DNA of 64,000 bases from CAVQBP01 sp963740945 (GTDB lineage Bacteria > Bacteroidota > Ignavibacteria > Ignavibacteriales > Ignavibacteriaceae): positions 1 through 64,000 of the forward strand of contig CAVUGE010000011.1 of the NCBI GenBank assembly GCA_963740945.1, read 5' to 3'. The position numbers and the translations under genes are program-made. Positions 37,267-45,365 of the stretch are shown one piece after another. The notes under the pieces were generated by a model. That model saw only the letters and a list, made by a program, of their open reading frames with translations. It did not search any database and had not been told where the DNA came from. The first letter of the stretch is position 1. Each line of letters begins with the position of its first letter.

Positions 37267-39648
37267 TTAATTTTCCTTAACAAATTGAACTGCATAATCT
37301 GCGAGTCCCATAACAGTCAATTGAGGATTTACTCCTAGGCTTGTTGGAAAAACACTTGCATCGCATACAAATAAATTATCATAACCGAATGCTTTAAATT
37401 CCGAATTCACAACACCTTTTTCGGGACTATTTGCAATAATGTTTCCACCCTGTGGATGGCCTGTTCCTAAGGTGATTTCACTTGGATCTTTTATATAATT
37501 ATGAAGTTTTCTCAGTTCATCTTTATTCTTGAATTCATAATACTTAAATGTATTGGGCATTACTGATTCGGCTCCTGCTTCCAGCATAATTTCCCCGGCA
37601 AGTTCCAAACCGGCAAGTACAGTTTGAAAATCCTTAGGCGTTGGAGTGTAATCAATTTCCCTATGAGTTAAACCTGCAACCTTCACCGTTGCATTGGATT
37701 CCGAACCTGCTAAAACTCCAACACATGCAAGTTTGTCGTAACGTCTCATATTATTATAGTGATCTTCAAACCACCCGGGCATTGCAGTTGATTGAAACAT
37801 CGGTGGATTGAACCACGATTCCATAATGAATCCTGTATCAGGTAAAATTTTCATGTAATGGGAAATTTGAAGACCATTATATGAATCTATTTTTGTAGGA
37901 AATGCGGCCGTAATTTGAGAACCAACATTAAATGATAAATATTTCCCGGCATTTTTTAATCCGAGATTTGAGTTAAGAAGCAAAATACTTGAAGATATAG
38001 CTCCTCCGGAAACAACAAATGTTCTTCCCTTGATTTTAATTTTTTCCCCGCTGTTAAATTCACACTCAACATAAGAAATTTTATTCCCGCTTTTCTGCAG
38101 TTTAACTGCTTCACAGCCTGCAATTATTTCAAGACTTTCTTTCCCAAACTTTTGTTGAATTTCTGGCAGAATAGTTGTAAGCATTGAAAGTTTTTTATTG
38201 TAGTGGCATCCGATGTTGCAATAGCCACATCCAACGCATCCTGATATATTTGCATATACGGAACTTGTTACGTTTGGTGCAATATCATAACCAAGCTTTT
38301 TACAACCTTCTTTAAATAAATAACCTCCGGGATTTAATATTACTGAAGCTTCTTCCATACGATTGGTATGTATTGTGTCCCATACCTTGTTCACAGATTG
38401 TAATACACGAGCTTTATCTAAGCCTGTATTAAGACCAGCCGGATGAACCCATTTGTCCAGTACATCTTCCGGCATTTTGAAACATACTGCATTATTAACA
38501 ACCGTTGAACCTCCAACACAGCTTCCCTGGAATACAGTAAATCTAAAATCTCGCGCTGCCTGAATTGCACCGTCTTTAAATAACCTGGAAACCATCTCCA
38601 TTTCATTTTCATTAAATGTCTCAGGCTTTTCATGGTTTCCTCTCTCTACCATTAAAACTTTTCTGCCATTTTCAACAAGCCCTTTTGCCAGAACGGATGC
38701 TGCAGCACCCGATCCAATTATAACAACGTCTCCTTCAATAGTCTGCTGTTGAATATCATTCTCATTTTTTACAAATAACTCAGCTTCTTTTTTATAAGGA
38801 GATTTATTTAATCTGTCCTTAGTATCTTTTCTTTCAGAAAAAGGAACATACCCGACGGAAGCAAATGTTCTCTTATCATTATAGTAACCTATATAACAAA
38901 GCTGTTTTGCAATTCTTATCATACCCTGTGCAATTTCACGCCAGAATTCAGGCATTAGTCTAGCCTCTATATCACTGTAAAATCTTTTTTTCAGGAAGGC
39001 AAGTCTATCTTCTGGAGAGATATATGGCAAGGGAGGCTTTAAGGATAATAAAGGATAAAAATATAAGCCCGATGCTACCAGAGCCATTGTCCATTTTGTT
39101 TTTGCTTCAAAAGATTTGAAATAAGTATCAACATTTTGTGCTACTTCTTCACTTGATATTGCTTCCTTGTCACCATAGATAACTACCTCGGCAAGGGCTC
39201 TTAAAGTCTTAAATTGATGAGGTAAAAAGTATTTTAAATTATACCGGGCACATTCGGCTGCATAAAGAAAAAATGAAACTAAAATAGTAGTGAGGAAATA
39301 AAAAATAATAGAACTAATAATTAGAGTATTAAAGGAAACGGTAAATATCCACATTGAAATAACTTTGCTTGTATTACCCCATATTAGTATACTAGCTAAA
39401 ATAATTACATCTAATACTGATTCCCATACAATTATTTTTATTAACAATATAAATCTTCTTAAATCAGAAACTGCTAGCCAGCAGAATAAAAAATTTATAA
39501 AATTTAGTAAGGTGATATTTATAAGAAATGCGGTGTTTAAGGATTTAGCTGCAAAAAAACTTATTATAAAATAAATAAAACTTAAAGAATATATAACAAG
39601 TAGAATTTTTAAGAATATTCTAAGAGTTATTTCTTTCTTTGTAAGCAT
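37267..39648 (-). CDS. GMC-type oxidoreductase with N-terminal membrane helices and four-cysteine motif
   Basis: 793 residues. About 130 N-terminal residues form four hydrophobic helices. A helical segment (about 150-300) resembling the N-terminal part of long-chain alcohol oxidases follows. The FAD-binding GMC domain starts at IEGDVVIIGSGAAASVL (about 315-330). A cluster C-x2-C-x2-C-x3-C (Cys481, 484, 487, 491) suggests an Fe-S or metal site. The GMC C-terminal signature is GTGHPQGGN (about 725) and DASVFPTSLGVNPQLTVM (about 763-780). It probably oxidises a lipid alcohol or sterol-like substrate at the membrane. The small gene upstream is its likely partner. Confidence 0.82.
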   Translation of the reverse strand: MLTKKEITLRIFLKILLVIYSLSFIYFIISFFAAKSLNTAFLINITLLNFINFLFCWLAVSDLRRFILLIKIIVWESVLDVIILASILIWGNTSKVISMWIFTVSFNTLIISSIIFYFLTTILVSFFLYAAECARYNLKYFLPHQFKTLRALAEVVIYGDKEAISSEEVAQNVDTYFKSFEAKTKWTMALVASGLYFYPLLSLKPPLPYISPEDRLAFLKKRFYSDIEARLMPEFWREIAQGMIRIAKQLCYIGYYNDKRTFASVGYVPFSERKDTKDRLNKSPYKKEAELFVKNENDIQQQTIEGDVVIIGSGAAASVLAKGLVENGRKVLMVERGNHEKPETFNENEMEMVSRLFKDGAIQAARDFRFTVFQGSCVGGSTVVNNAVCFKMPEDVLDKWVHPAGLNTGLDKARVLQSVNKVWDTIHTNRMEEASVILNPGGYLFKEGCKKLGYDIAPNVTSSVYANISGCVGCGYCNIGCHYNKKLSMLTTILPEIQQKFGKESLEIIAGCEAVKLQKSGNKISYVECEFNSGEKIKIKGRTFVVSGGAISSSILLLNSNLGLKNAGKYLSFNVGSQITAAFPTKIDSYNGLQISHYMKILPDTGFIMESWFNPPMFQSTAMPGWFEDHYNNMRRYDKLACVGVLAGSESNATVKVAGLTHREIDYTPTPKDFQTVLAGLELAGEIMLEAGAESVMPNTFKYYEFKNKDELRKLHNYIKDPSEITLGTGHPQGGNIIANSPEKGVVNSEFKAFGYDNLFVCDASVFPTSLGVNPQLTVMGLADYAVQFVKEN

Positions 39649-39706
39649 ATCAACTCCTCTTAAAACTTAATACAAAAAATTTATTAAATTTTATAAAATA
39701 GAAATT

Positions 39707-40273
39707 TTACCATGGCAGATATTTTATTTCTTCCTTATGCCCTAGCTGGAAATAACAATAAAAAATATTAAGCCAGGGGAATATTCGTAAATAAGCTTTG
39801 CATAAAAGTAATGAATGATCACCTTCATTTGGAAGAACAACAAAATCTCTTATAACTTTGAAAAAACTTAAATACCATTTGTGCATATGAGGGATATCGT
39901 AATTAAAATGAGCAAGATGAATATAAGGCTCGTAAAGCTTTGTAGGCGGTTCATCTTTAACATAAGAAGTGCGAAAATATCCCAGTTGTGTTGGTTTCCC
40001 GTCACTATTCAATTCCTGTTTCCACTCACCGCGATATTCTTTGCCGTCCTGAATTACAATTTCATTATAACCCATATTTTTGCCGTCTTTTTTCATGAAA
40101 CCTTTTTTAAATTTTTTCCCTGAAAGATTACCAATCCATTCATGGTTCCAGCCGCAATAAATATAACCGTTAAGCAATTCTAAATCAGGAGGAGTACCGG
40201 TTAGCAAAATATTTTCCAGTTCTTCTTTTGAGCATTTGGCTAAAGTTTCATAAGTATAAATTTTTGAAGGCAT
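39707..40273 (-). CDS. Conserved-looking hypothetical partner of the GMC oxidoreductase
   Basis: 188 residues, soluble, rich in Tyr and Trp. The pattern PPDLELLNGYIYCGWNHEWIGNLSGKKFKKGFMK...MGYNEIVI recalls, from memory, proteins of unknown function encoded next to GMC oxidoreductases in other bacteria. No catalytic motif is evident. It is the first gene of the minus-strand cluster and starts 58 bases before the GMC gene, whose activity it may support. Function unknown. Confidence 0.6.
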   Translation of the reverse strand: MPSKIYTYETLAKCSKEELENILLTGTPPDLELLNGYIYCGWNHEWIGNLSGKKFKKGFMKKDGKNMGYNEIVIQDGKEYRGEWKQELNSDGKPTQLGYFRTSYVKDEPPTKLYEPYIHLAHFNYDIPHMHKWYLSFFKVIRDFVVLPNEGDHSLLLCKAYLRIFPWLNIFYCYFQLGHKEEIKYLPW

Positions 40274-40789
40274 GTTTTGATCCTTTCTTTATTCATAAAA
40301 ATAAAAAGAAAACAATTTTAAATGCTACAAGCTTCAGGGATTACTAAAACCAGTATGAAATAATTTTTGAAATATGTAATGAGCTAAAAAAAACGGGATA
40401 GGATATATAATTAAAGTTTTGATTTAAAAAGTACTAATCAGGAACTATAAATCTTTTAATACTAAAAACTCTAACTTAAGAAAAGGAAAAAGAACTAATA
40501 AAAGGTATTTTAATTTATTTATTTAGTTTAACTTACAAAGCAGTATATATTAAGTCAAGAAGAAACTTTCAAAACCTTGAAATAATTAATATAAATTTTT
40601 CTAAATCATACTTATCTTGGATATTACGATATTTTTATTAATTAAAAGTCATTTTTTTACTATTTTGATTACTAAATTATTTCTATTTTCAATTTTTAGA
40701 TTAATAAAAATTTCTGCTTTGTCTATTCCATTTCTCAAGGGTGTTTCGGGGAAGTAATTTTCTTATAAAAATTTATTGGAGGTACTCTA
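40274..40789. other. AT-rich divergent intergenic region
   Basis: 516 bases between the divergent cluster start (40273) and the cytochrome gene (40790). Promoters for both must lie here. I see no palindromic unit, RNA gene or open frame with a good RBS. A GGAGG RBS precedes the cytochrome ATG. Confidence 0.5.
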
Positions 40790-41530
40790 ATGTTTAAAAA
40801 AGCTCTAATCAAATTTATGATGTTCCTAGTTATTCCGGTGTTTCTCTTTGCTCAGATCCCGGATCATTTTACTAATTTAACAGTTTTATCAAAAACAATT
40901 TCAAAAGATGATTTAATAGGTGTGATGAGAAATTTTACTGAGGGTTTGGGAGTCAGGTGCAACTTTTGTCATGTAGGTGAGGAGGGAAAACCAATAAGTA
41001 CATATGATTTTGCTTCCGATGATAAGGATAATAAAAGAATAGCAAGGGTTATGCTGAAGATGACGAACAATATTAATGATGATTATATTGCCCAGCTCAA
41101 AGATTTTGGCGAAAATATAATTGAAGTAAAATGTGTAACGTGCCATCACGGAGTAAAACAGCCTAAAACATTAGCGCAAGATTTAATGGGGGTAATTAAA
41201 AGAAAAGGTGTAGATGAAGCAGTAAATACATATCATGATCTATATAAACAATACTACGGCGGGTTTTCATATAATTTCAAAGATAACTCTCTTTCGGAAT
41301 TAATACATATGCTTATTGAGGATAAAAATTATGATGCGGCCGTAAAAATAAGCAATCTTAATATTGAGATGTATCCGAATTCAGGGTTGGCTTATTTTGC
41401 TTTAGGAGAGTCTTATGAAGCAAGCGGCGATAAAACGAAGGCAGTAGAAAATATTAAAAAGGCTATTGAACTTTCACCCGGTAACATGATGTTTGACAGG
41501 AAACTTAAGCAGCTGGAATCGTCACAATGA
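40790..41530 (+). CDS. Exported c-type cytochrome (reaction-centre cytochrome-like) with TPR tail
   Basis: 246 residues. The signal peptide (MFKKALIKFMMFLVIPVFLFA) is followed by two haem-binding CxxCH motifs, CNFCH (57-61) and CVTCHH (115-119). The order, with 'LGVRCNFCHV', 'ASDDKDNKRIARVMLKMTNNIN' and 'VTCHHG', matches the photosynthetic reaction-centre cytochrome C-like family found in many non-phototrophs. The C-terminal third has at least one TPR hairpin (SGLAYFALGESYEASGDKTKAVENIKKAIELSP). It carries electrons in the periplasm; its partner is unknown. No phototrophy gene is nearby. Confidence 0.85.
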   Translation: MFKKALIKFMMFLVIPVFLFAQIPDHFTNLTVLSKTISKDDLIGVMRNFTEGLGVRCNFCHVGEEGKPISTYDFASDDKDNKRIARVMLKMTNNINDDYIAQLKDFGENIIEVKCVTCHHGVKQPKTLAQDLMGVIKRKGVDEAVNTYHDLYKQYYGGFSYNFKDNSLSELIHMLIEDKNYDAAVKISNLNIEMYPNSGLAYFALGESYEASGDKTKAVENIKKAIELSPGNMMFDRKLKQLESSQ

Positions 41531-41594
41531 GTTAATACTATTGTTTTATTTCCCCATACTTGCCGTTGGATTTAGAGCCTTTGTGTGAATATCA

Positions 41595-41622
41595 TTAACC
41601 AATGGATTTATCCCTTGGTTAA
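41595..41622. repeat. Palindromic unit TTAACCAA..TTGGTTAA
   Basis: TTAACCAA-TGGATTTATCCC-TTGGTTAA: perfect 8-base outer arms and an inner GGAT-TT-ATCC hairpin. It shares this nested layout with the palindrome at 1814-1844. It lies between the convergent cytochrome gene and the HELVE-motif gene, in a 271-base spacer that also holds a damaged-looking direct wording (CCAACGGATATC) with no other feature. Confidence 0.65.
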
Positions 41623-41801
41623 ACGGGAAAATTAAGCCCCTCCCAACGCTTTTTCTATATTTTCACACAACCTCTTTATCCAACGGATATCGTCTTAAAC
41701 AAAGGTCAATACCAGTCTTTAATTCCAACAACAAGTGATATTAAGCTTATATATGATATTTACAGGCTCAAAAGTAAAGTGTTAACCTTTACGTCCGGCG
41801 A

Positions 41802-42554
41802 TTATATAGATACTTTAGTAAGTACTTCTTCAGAAGTATGCTTTAATATTCCCGTCTTACGGGTCTCGCTTCTGTGGCCACGTCGGTCTTCTTTAGCGAA
41901 GCTTTTCTTTTTTTCTATTGATCCAAAAACCTGGCTCCATTTACCGTTTTTAAAAATTATTTGATAACCTCCCGACAGAATCTCGAAAGGTTTTCTGACT
42001 TTGTTCATCTCATCGAATTTTACAGAACCGGCTTTATGAAAGACTTCAAAATAGGCAGGATAAACAAAATCACTCATAGGAATTCTATTAACATCAAACG
42101 TCAAAGCCTCAACAGGATCGGCACTTTCGTATGCGTAAATTGTTTTGGGATCAGGGCCTGTTGTCATCAAATTAATAGCAGGATCAACAAGCATTTCAAC
42201 GAGTTCATGTGATGCCGATACACTAACAAGATCATGGTTTTGCAATGTTGTTTTAACGAATACTTTGGAAAGCGGCAATCCGGATGGTGTAAGATCATGG
42301 TAAGCAAGAGCACCCGGCTGATCGGCATCATCTAAAAAAACTATTGCCCAGGCATTTTTAATAAAACTCTTAGATTTTACCAATTTTGCAGGAGTACCCC
42401 ATACAGGAGCTACATAATTATCCACATATGCCTGCATTGCAGAAATTAGATCATGTAAATCTACTCCCATATCAACAGTAGCTTTATTAAAACATGCAAT
42501 TGTCGGAATTATCCCCTGGTTAAATGCACCGAAGGTAGGTTTATTTGTTTTCAT
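41802..42554 (-). CDS. Putative zincin-like protein with HELVE motif
   Basis: 250 residues, no signal peptide, ATG after a strong AAGGAG RBS. The motif SASHELVEMLVDP (His116-Glu117 ... Glu120 ... Asp124-Pro125) has the HExxE...DP form seen in a little-studied zincin-like group ('HEIAEWLNDP' proteins) rather than canonical HExxH. The downstream YAYESADPVEAL, MSDFVYPAYFE and FEILSGGYQII segments are consistent with one globular domain. The C-terminal 35 residues are basic and low-complexity. Protease activity is inferred only. Confidence 0.55.
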   Translation of the reverse strand: MKTNKPTFGAFNQGIIPTIACFNKATVDMGVDLHDLISAMQAYVDNYVAPVWGTPAKLVKSKSFIKNAWAIVFLDDADQPGALAYHDLTPSGLPLSKVFVKTTLQNHDLVSVSASHELVEMLVDPAINLMTTGPDPKTIYAYESADPVEALTFDVNRIPMSDFVYPAYFEVFHKAGSVKFDEMNKVRKPFEILSGGYQIIFKNGKWSQVFGSIEKKKSFAKEDRRGHRSETRKTGILKHTSEEVLTKVSI

Positions 42555-42931
42555 TATAACTCCTTTTTATTATAGTGGATAAATAATTACATAAGTATCA
42601 ATACTTAACCTATGCCGCCGGCGGCCATAAAAAATCAGATAAGGAATTATTGACAAGAAAAATAATTCGTAAGAACAGTGTTGGATGAAGTCATCCGTAT
42701 AATAGAAGAGATATGTTTACAGTGGAATATTATTAATTGGGTGATCTATTGTCAAGAGAAATTTACTTTTATGTAATTCGAGCAATCATTAATCACAAGC
42801 TTCTGATATAGTAAAGAGAGCCTAATATTATGATAACCCTTCTTTATCAGGAAGCAGGACAGTTCACTTCGTCAGAATGACAGTTGTGCGTAACATGAGC
42901 ACAAAATAAAACCTAAAACTAAAGTTCTGTT
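42555..42931. other. Intergenic region with GC palindrome and repeat scrap
   Basis: 377 bases between two minus-strand genes. It holds the palindrome GCCGCCGGCGGC (42614-42625), extended by TAT/ATA flanks to 42611-42629. A degenerate copy of the CATTCTGAACGAA-type repeat, read in reverse, is at 42867-42883. No open frame or RNA recognised. Confidence 0.6.
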
Positions 42932-43720
42932 TTAGAAGCTCTTTAAAAAAGGTATAGTGTTACTTAAGCTGAATATGAGTATTTTCCATAAAATCCATAG
43001 ACCGAATACTAAGGCAAAATATTTGCCCATTGACCTGGATTTGAACATCTTTGCCAGTCCAATACTTAGAATGGCAAAACTCCAGATGGTTATTACATCA
43101 ATAAAAGAGAGAAGCCATCCTCCGAGAGATGATTTATCCATTCCGATTAAAGATGTAAGACTAACATCCTGAACCATTCTTCCTAAGATTATACTTGCAA
43201 CTGTTGCCAGAATAATTTGAAGCATGGCTATATATCCGGTGAGTCCGTTTGCAACCAGTGCAGATACATAGTTTCCATCTCCTTTTAATGCAAATCTGCA
43301 AAAGAGGAAATATACACCGGTAATTATGAGAAAAAATATAAAACCAAATATTAGAGTTGAAACTGAACGGATTATCACCATAGCTGAGCCGGTCATAAAC
43401 TGTGATTGTTTGTCTGCCTGTTCCTGAGTTATCTTGCCTTCATCTACCATTTTTTGAACAGTTTCTCTCTGTTTCTGCTGCATTTGATAGCTTATCTCGG
43501 GATTATTAAATAAGATGAATTGAGAAATAATCGAAAGTATAAGGAGTAAAATTACCGGTAAAATCCAATCAATAGTTCGAAGTGGGAATTTTGAAGTAGT
43601 TTCAAAAGTTTTAGCCGGTTCTGAAAAAACCCCTGCAATTTTATCCGAATGACTTAATTCTATTTCCCCGGAATCTGGCGAGGAATTTGGTGAGTTTAAA
43701 TCATTTGTAAAATTATCCAT
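42932..43720 (-). CDS. Yip1-family membrane protein
   Basis: 262 residues. A polar N-terminus with GVFSEPAKTFETTSKFP matches the start of YIP1-domain proteins ('IFF.P..TF..I...P'). About five hydrophobic helices follow, the first near 50-70 and the rest between about 115 and 255, with a charged loop carrying QQKQRETVQKMVDEGKITQEQA. Bacterial members are integral inner-membrane proteins of unknown role. Standalone gene. Confidence 0.8.
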   Translation of the reverse strand: MDNFTNDLNSPNSSPDSGEIELSHSDKIAGVFSEPAKTFETTSKFPLRTIDWILPVILLLILSIISQFILFNNPEISYQMQQKQRETVQKMVDEGKITQEQADKQSQFMTGSAMVIIRSVSTLIFGFIFFLIITGVYFLFCRFALKGDGNYVSALVANGLTGYIAMLQIILATVASIILGRMVQDVSLTSLIGMDKSSLGGWLLSFIDVITIWSFAILSIGLAKMFKSRSMGKYFALVFGLWILWKILIFSLSNTIPFLKSF

Positions 43721-43830
43721 TTACCCTCCAAATAATATTTTGAACAGAAGTAAATTATTCATAGTTTTTTTCAAAGGCAATAAAAATATTTGCAAAATAC
43801 ATATATGTCCAAAATAAAAGTTAGAAGAAT

Positions 43831-45201
43831 ATGAAAACTATAATTGAGCCATTCAAAATAAAATCAGTCGAACCAATAAGATTCACTACCAAAGAGGAAA
43901 GAAAGAAAATCCTAAGTGAAGCAGGGTACAATCCTTTTTTAATACATGCCGATGATGTTTTAATTGATTTATTAACCGACAGCGGAACATCTGCAATGAG
44001 TTCAAAACAGTGGGCGGGGATAATGGAAGGGGATGAATCGTATGCAGGTTCAAAAAGTTTTTACCGGTTTGAATCGGTTGTGAAAAAAATAACCGGAATG
44101 GAACATATTATCCCTACACACCAGGGAAGAGCGTCCGAGAAAATTCTTTTCTTTATTGTCGGCGGTACCGGAAAATATTTCCCGAATAATACTCATTTCG
44201 ATACAACGAGAGCTAATATTGAATTTACAGGAGCCGAAGCGAATGATTTTCTAACAGAAGTTGGAAAACATCCGGAAATAAGAGCAGATTTTAAGGGTAA
44301 CATGGATGTAGAGAAACTTGAAAAGTTTATTAAAGAAAAAGGAGCTGAAAATATCCCGTTAGTGATGATAACAGTAACAAATAATTCAGGCGGGGGGCAG
44401 CCTGTTTCAATGCAAAATATTAAGGAAGTAAAGAAGGTATGTAAAAATTATAATATTCCTTTATTCCTTGACGCATGCAGATTTGCGGAAAATGCTTATT
44501 TTATAAAAAAAAGAGAAGCTGGTTATGCTGAAAAATCAGTTCTTGAAATAGCGCAGGAAATGTTTTCTTATGCTGATGGTGCAACTATGAGTGCTAAGAA
44601 AGACGGGCTTGCCAATATAGGAGGTTTTCTTGCATTAAATGATGATGATCTTGCGATGAAATGCAGAAATCTTTTAATTGTTACGGAGGGATTTCCCACA
44701 TACGGGGGATTAGCAGGAAGAGACTTAGAAGCAGTTGCTCAAGGCCTTGACGAAGTTCTTGACGAACATTATCTTCATTATAGAATTAGGAGTGTAGAAT
44801 ACTTAGGTGAGAAACTGGTCGATGCCGGTGTCCCTATTATAGAACCACCCGGCGGACATGCAATTTATATTGATGCTAAAAGATTTTTACCGGATATTCC
44901 GCTGGAACAATTTCCCGGACAATCGATTGTTTGTGAATTATATATTGAAGGAGGTATTAGGGGCGTAGAAATCGGCAGTATTATGTTTGGTAAATACGAT
45001 TCAAATGGGAAATTAATCCCGCCTCCGATGGAACTTGTAAGACTAGCTATTCCAAGGAGGGTTTATACCCAAAGTCATATTGATTATGTTCTGGAAATTA
45101 TTCTTGAAGTATTTGAAAAACGGAATACTCTAAGAGGTTATAAAATTACATATCAGGCACCGATGTTAAGGCATTTTACGGCAAGGTTTGAGAAGGTCTG
45201 A
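43831..45201 (+). CDS. tnaA: Tryptophanase (beta-eliminating lyase, tyrosine phenol-lyase relative)
   Basis: 456 residues, a PLP fold type I beta-eliminating lyase. The PLP lysine is Lys257 in MSAKKDG. Overall wording (EAGYNPFL, AMSSKQWAGIMEGDESYAGS, YADGATMSAKKDGLANIGGF) is near tyrosine phenol-lyase. However, the three positions that mark that enzyme differ: Asp124 (TPL Thr124), Ile381 (TPL Arg381) and His448 (TPL Phe448), all as in tryptophanase. So it most likely splits tryptophan to indole, pyruvate and ammonia; tyrosine cleavage is less likely. No tnaB permease or TnaC-like leader was seen. Confidence 0.82.
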   Translation: MKTIIEPFKIKSVEPIRFTTKEERKKILSEAGYNPFLIHADDVLIDLLTDSGTSAMSSKQWAGIMEGDESYAGSKSFYRFESVVKKITGMEHIIPTHQGRASEKILFFIVGGTGKYFPNNTHFDTTRANIEFTGAEANDFLTEVGKHPEIRADFKGNMDVEKLEKFIKEKGAENIPLVMITVTNNSGGGQPVSMQNIKEVKKVCKNYNIPLFLDACRFAENAYFIKKREAGYAEKSVLEIAQEMFSYADGATMSAKKDGLANIGGFLALNDDDLAMKCRNLLIVTEGFPTYGGLAGRDLEAVAQGLDEVLDEHYLHYRIRSVEYLGEKLVDAGVPIIEPPGGHAIYIDAKRFLPDIPLEQFPGQSIVCELYIEGGIRGVEIGSIMFGKYDSNGKLIPPPMELVRLAIPRRVYTQSHIDYVLEIILEVFEKRNTLRGYKITYQAPMLRHFTARFEKV

Positions 45202-45365
45202 AAGGATTACAAGATTAGCAAGATTACAAGATTATTGGAAGAAGGAATACTAGATACGGGATACCGGATGCCAGACACATATCTTCAACATAGTGACTGG
45301 TGTTAGCTTTTGGAGAATAAAGCCGGAATCTGATATACCGAATGGGGTAGGTGATTTGTAAAATC

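Noticed and set aside
43831..45201. Tyrosine phenol-lyase
   Set aside because: Three diagnostic residues (Thr124, Arg381, Phe448 of that enzyme) are replaced by those of tryptophanase.
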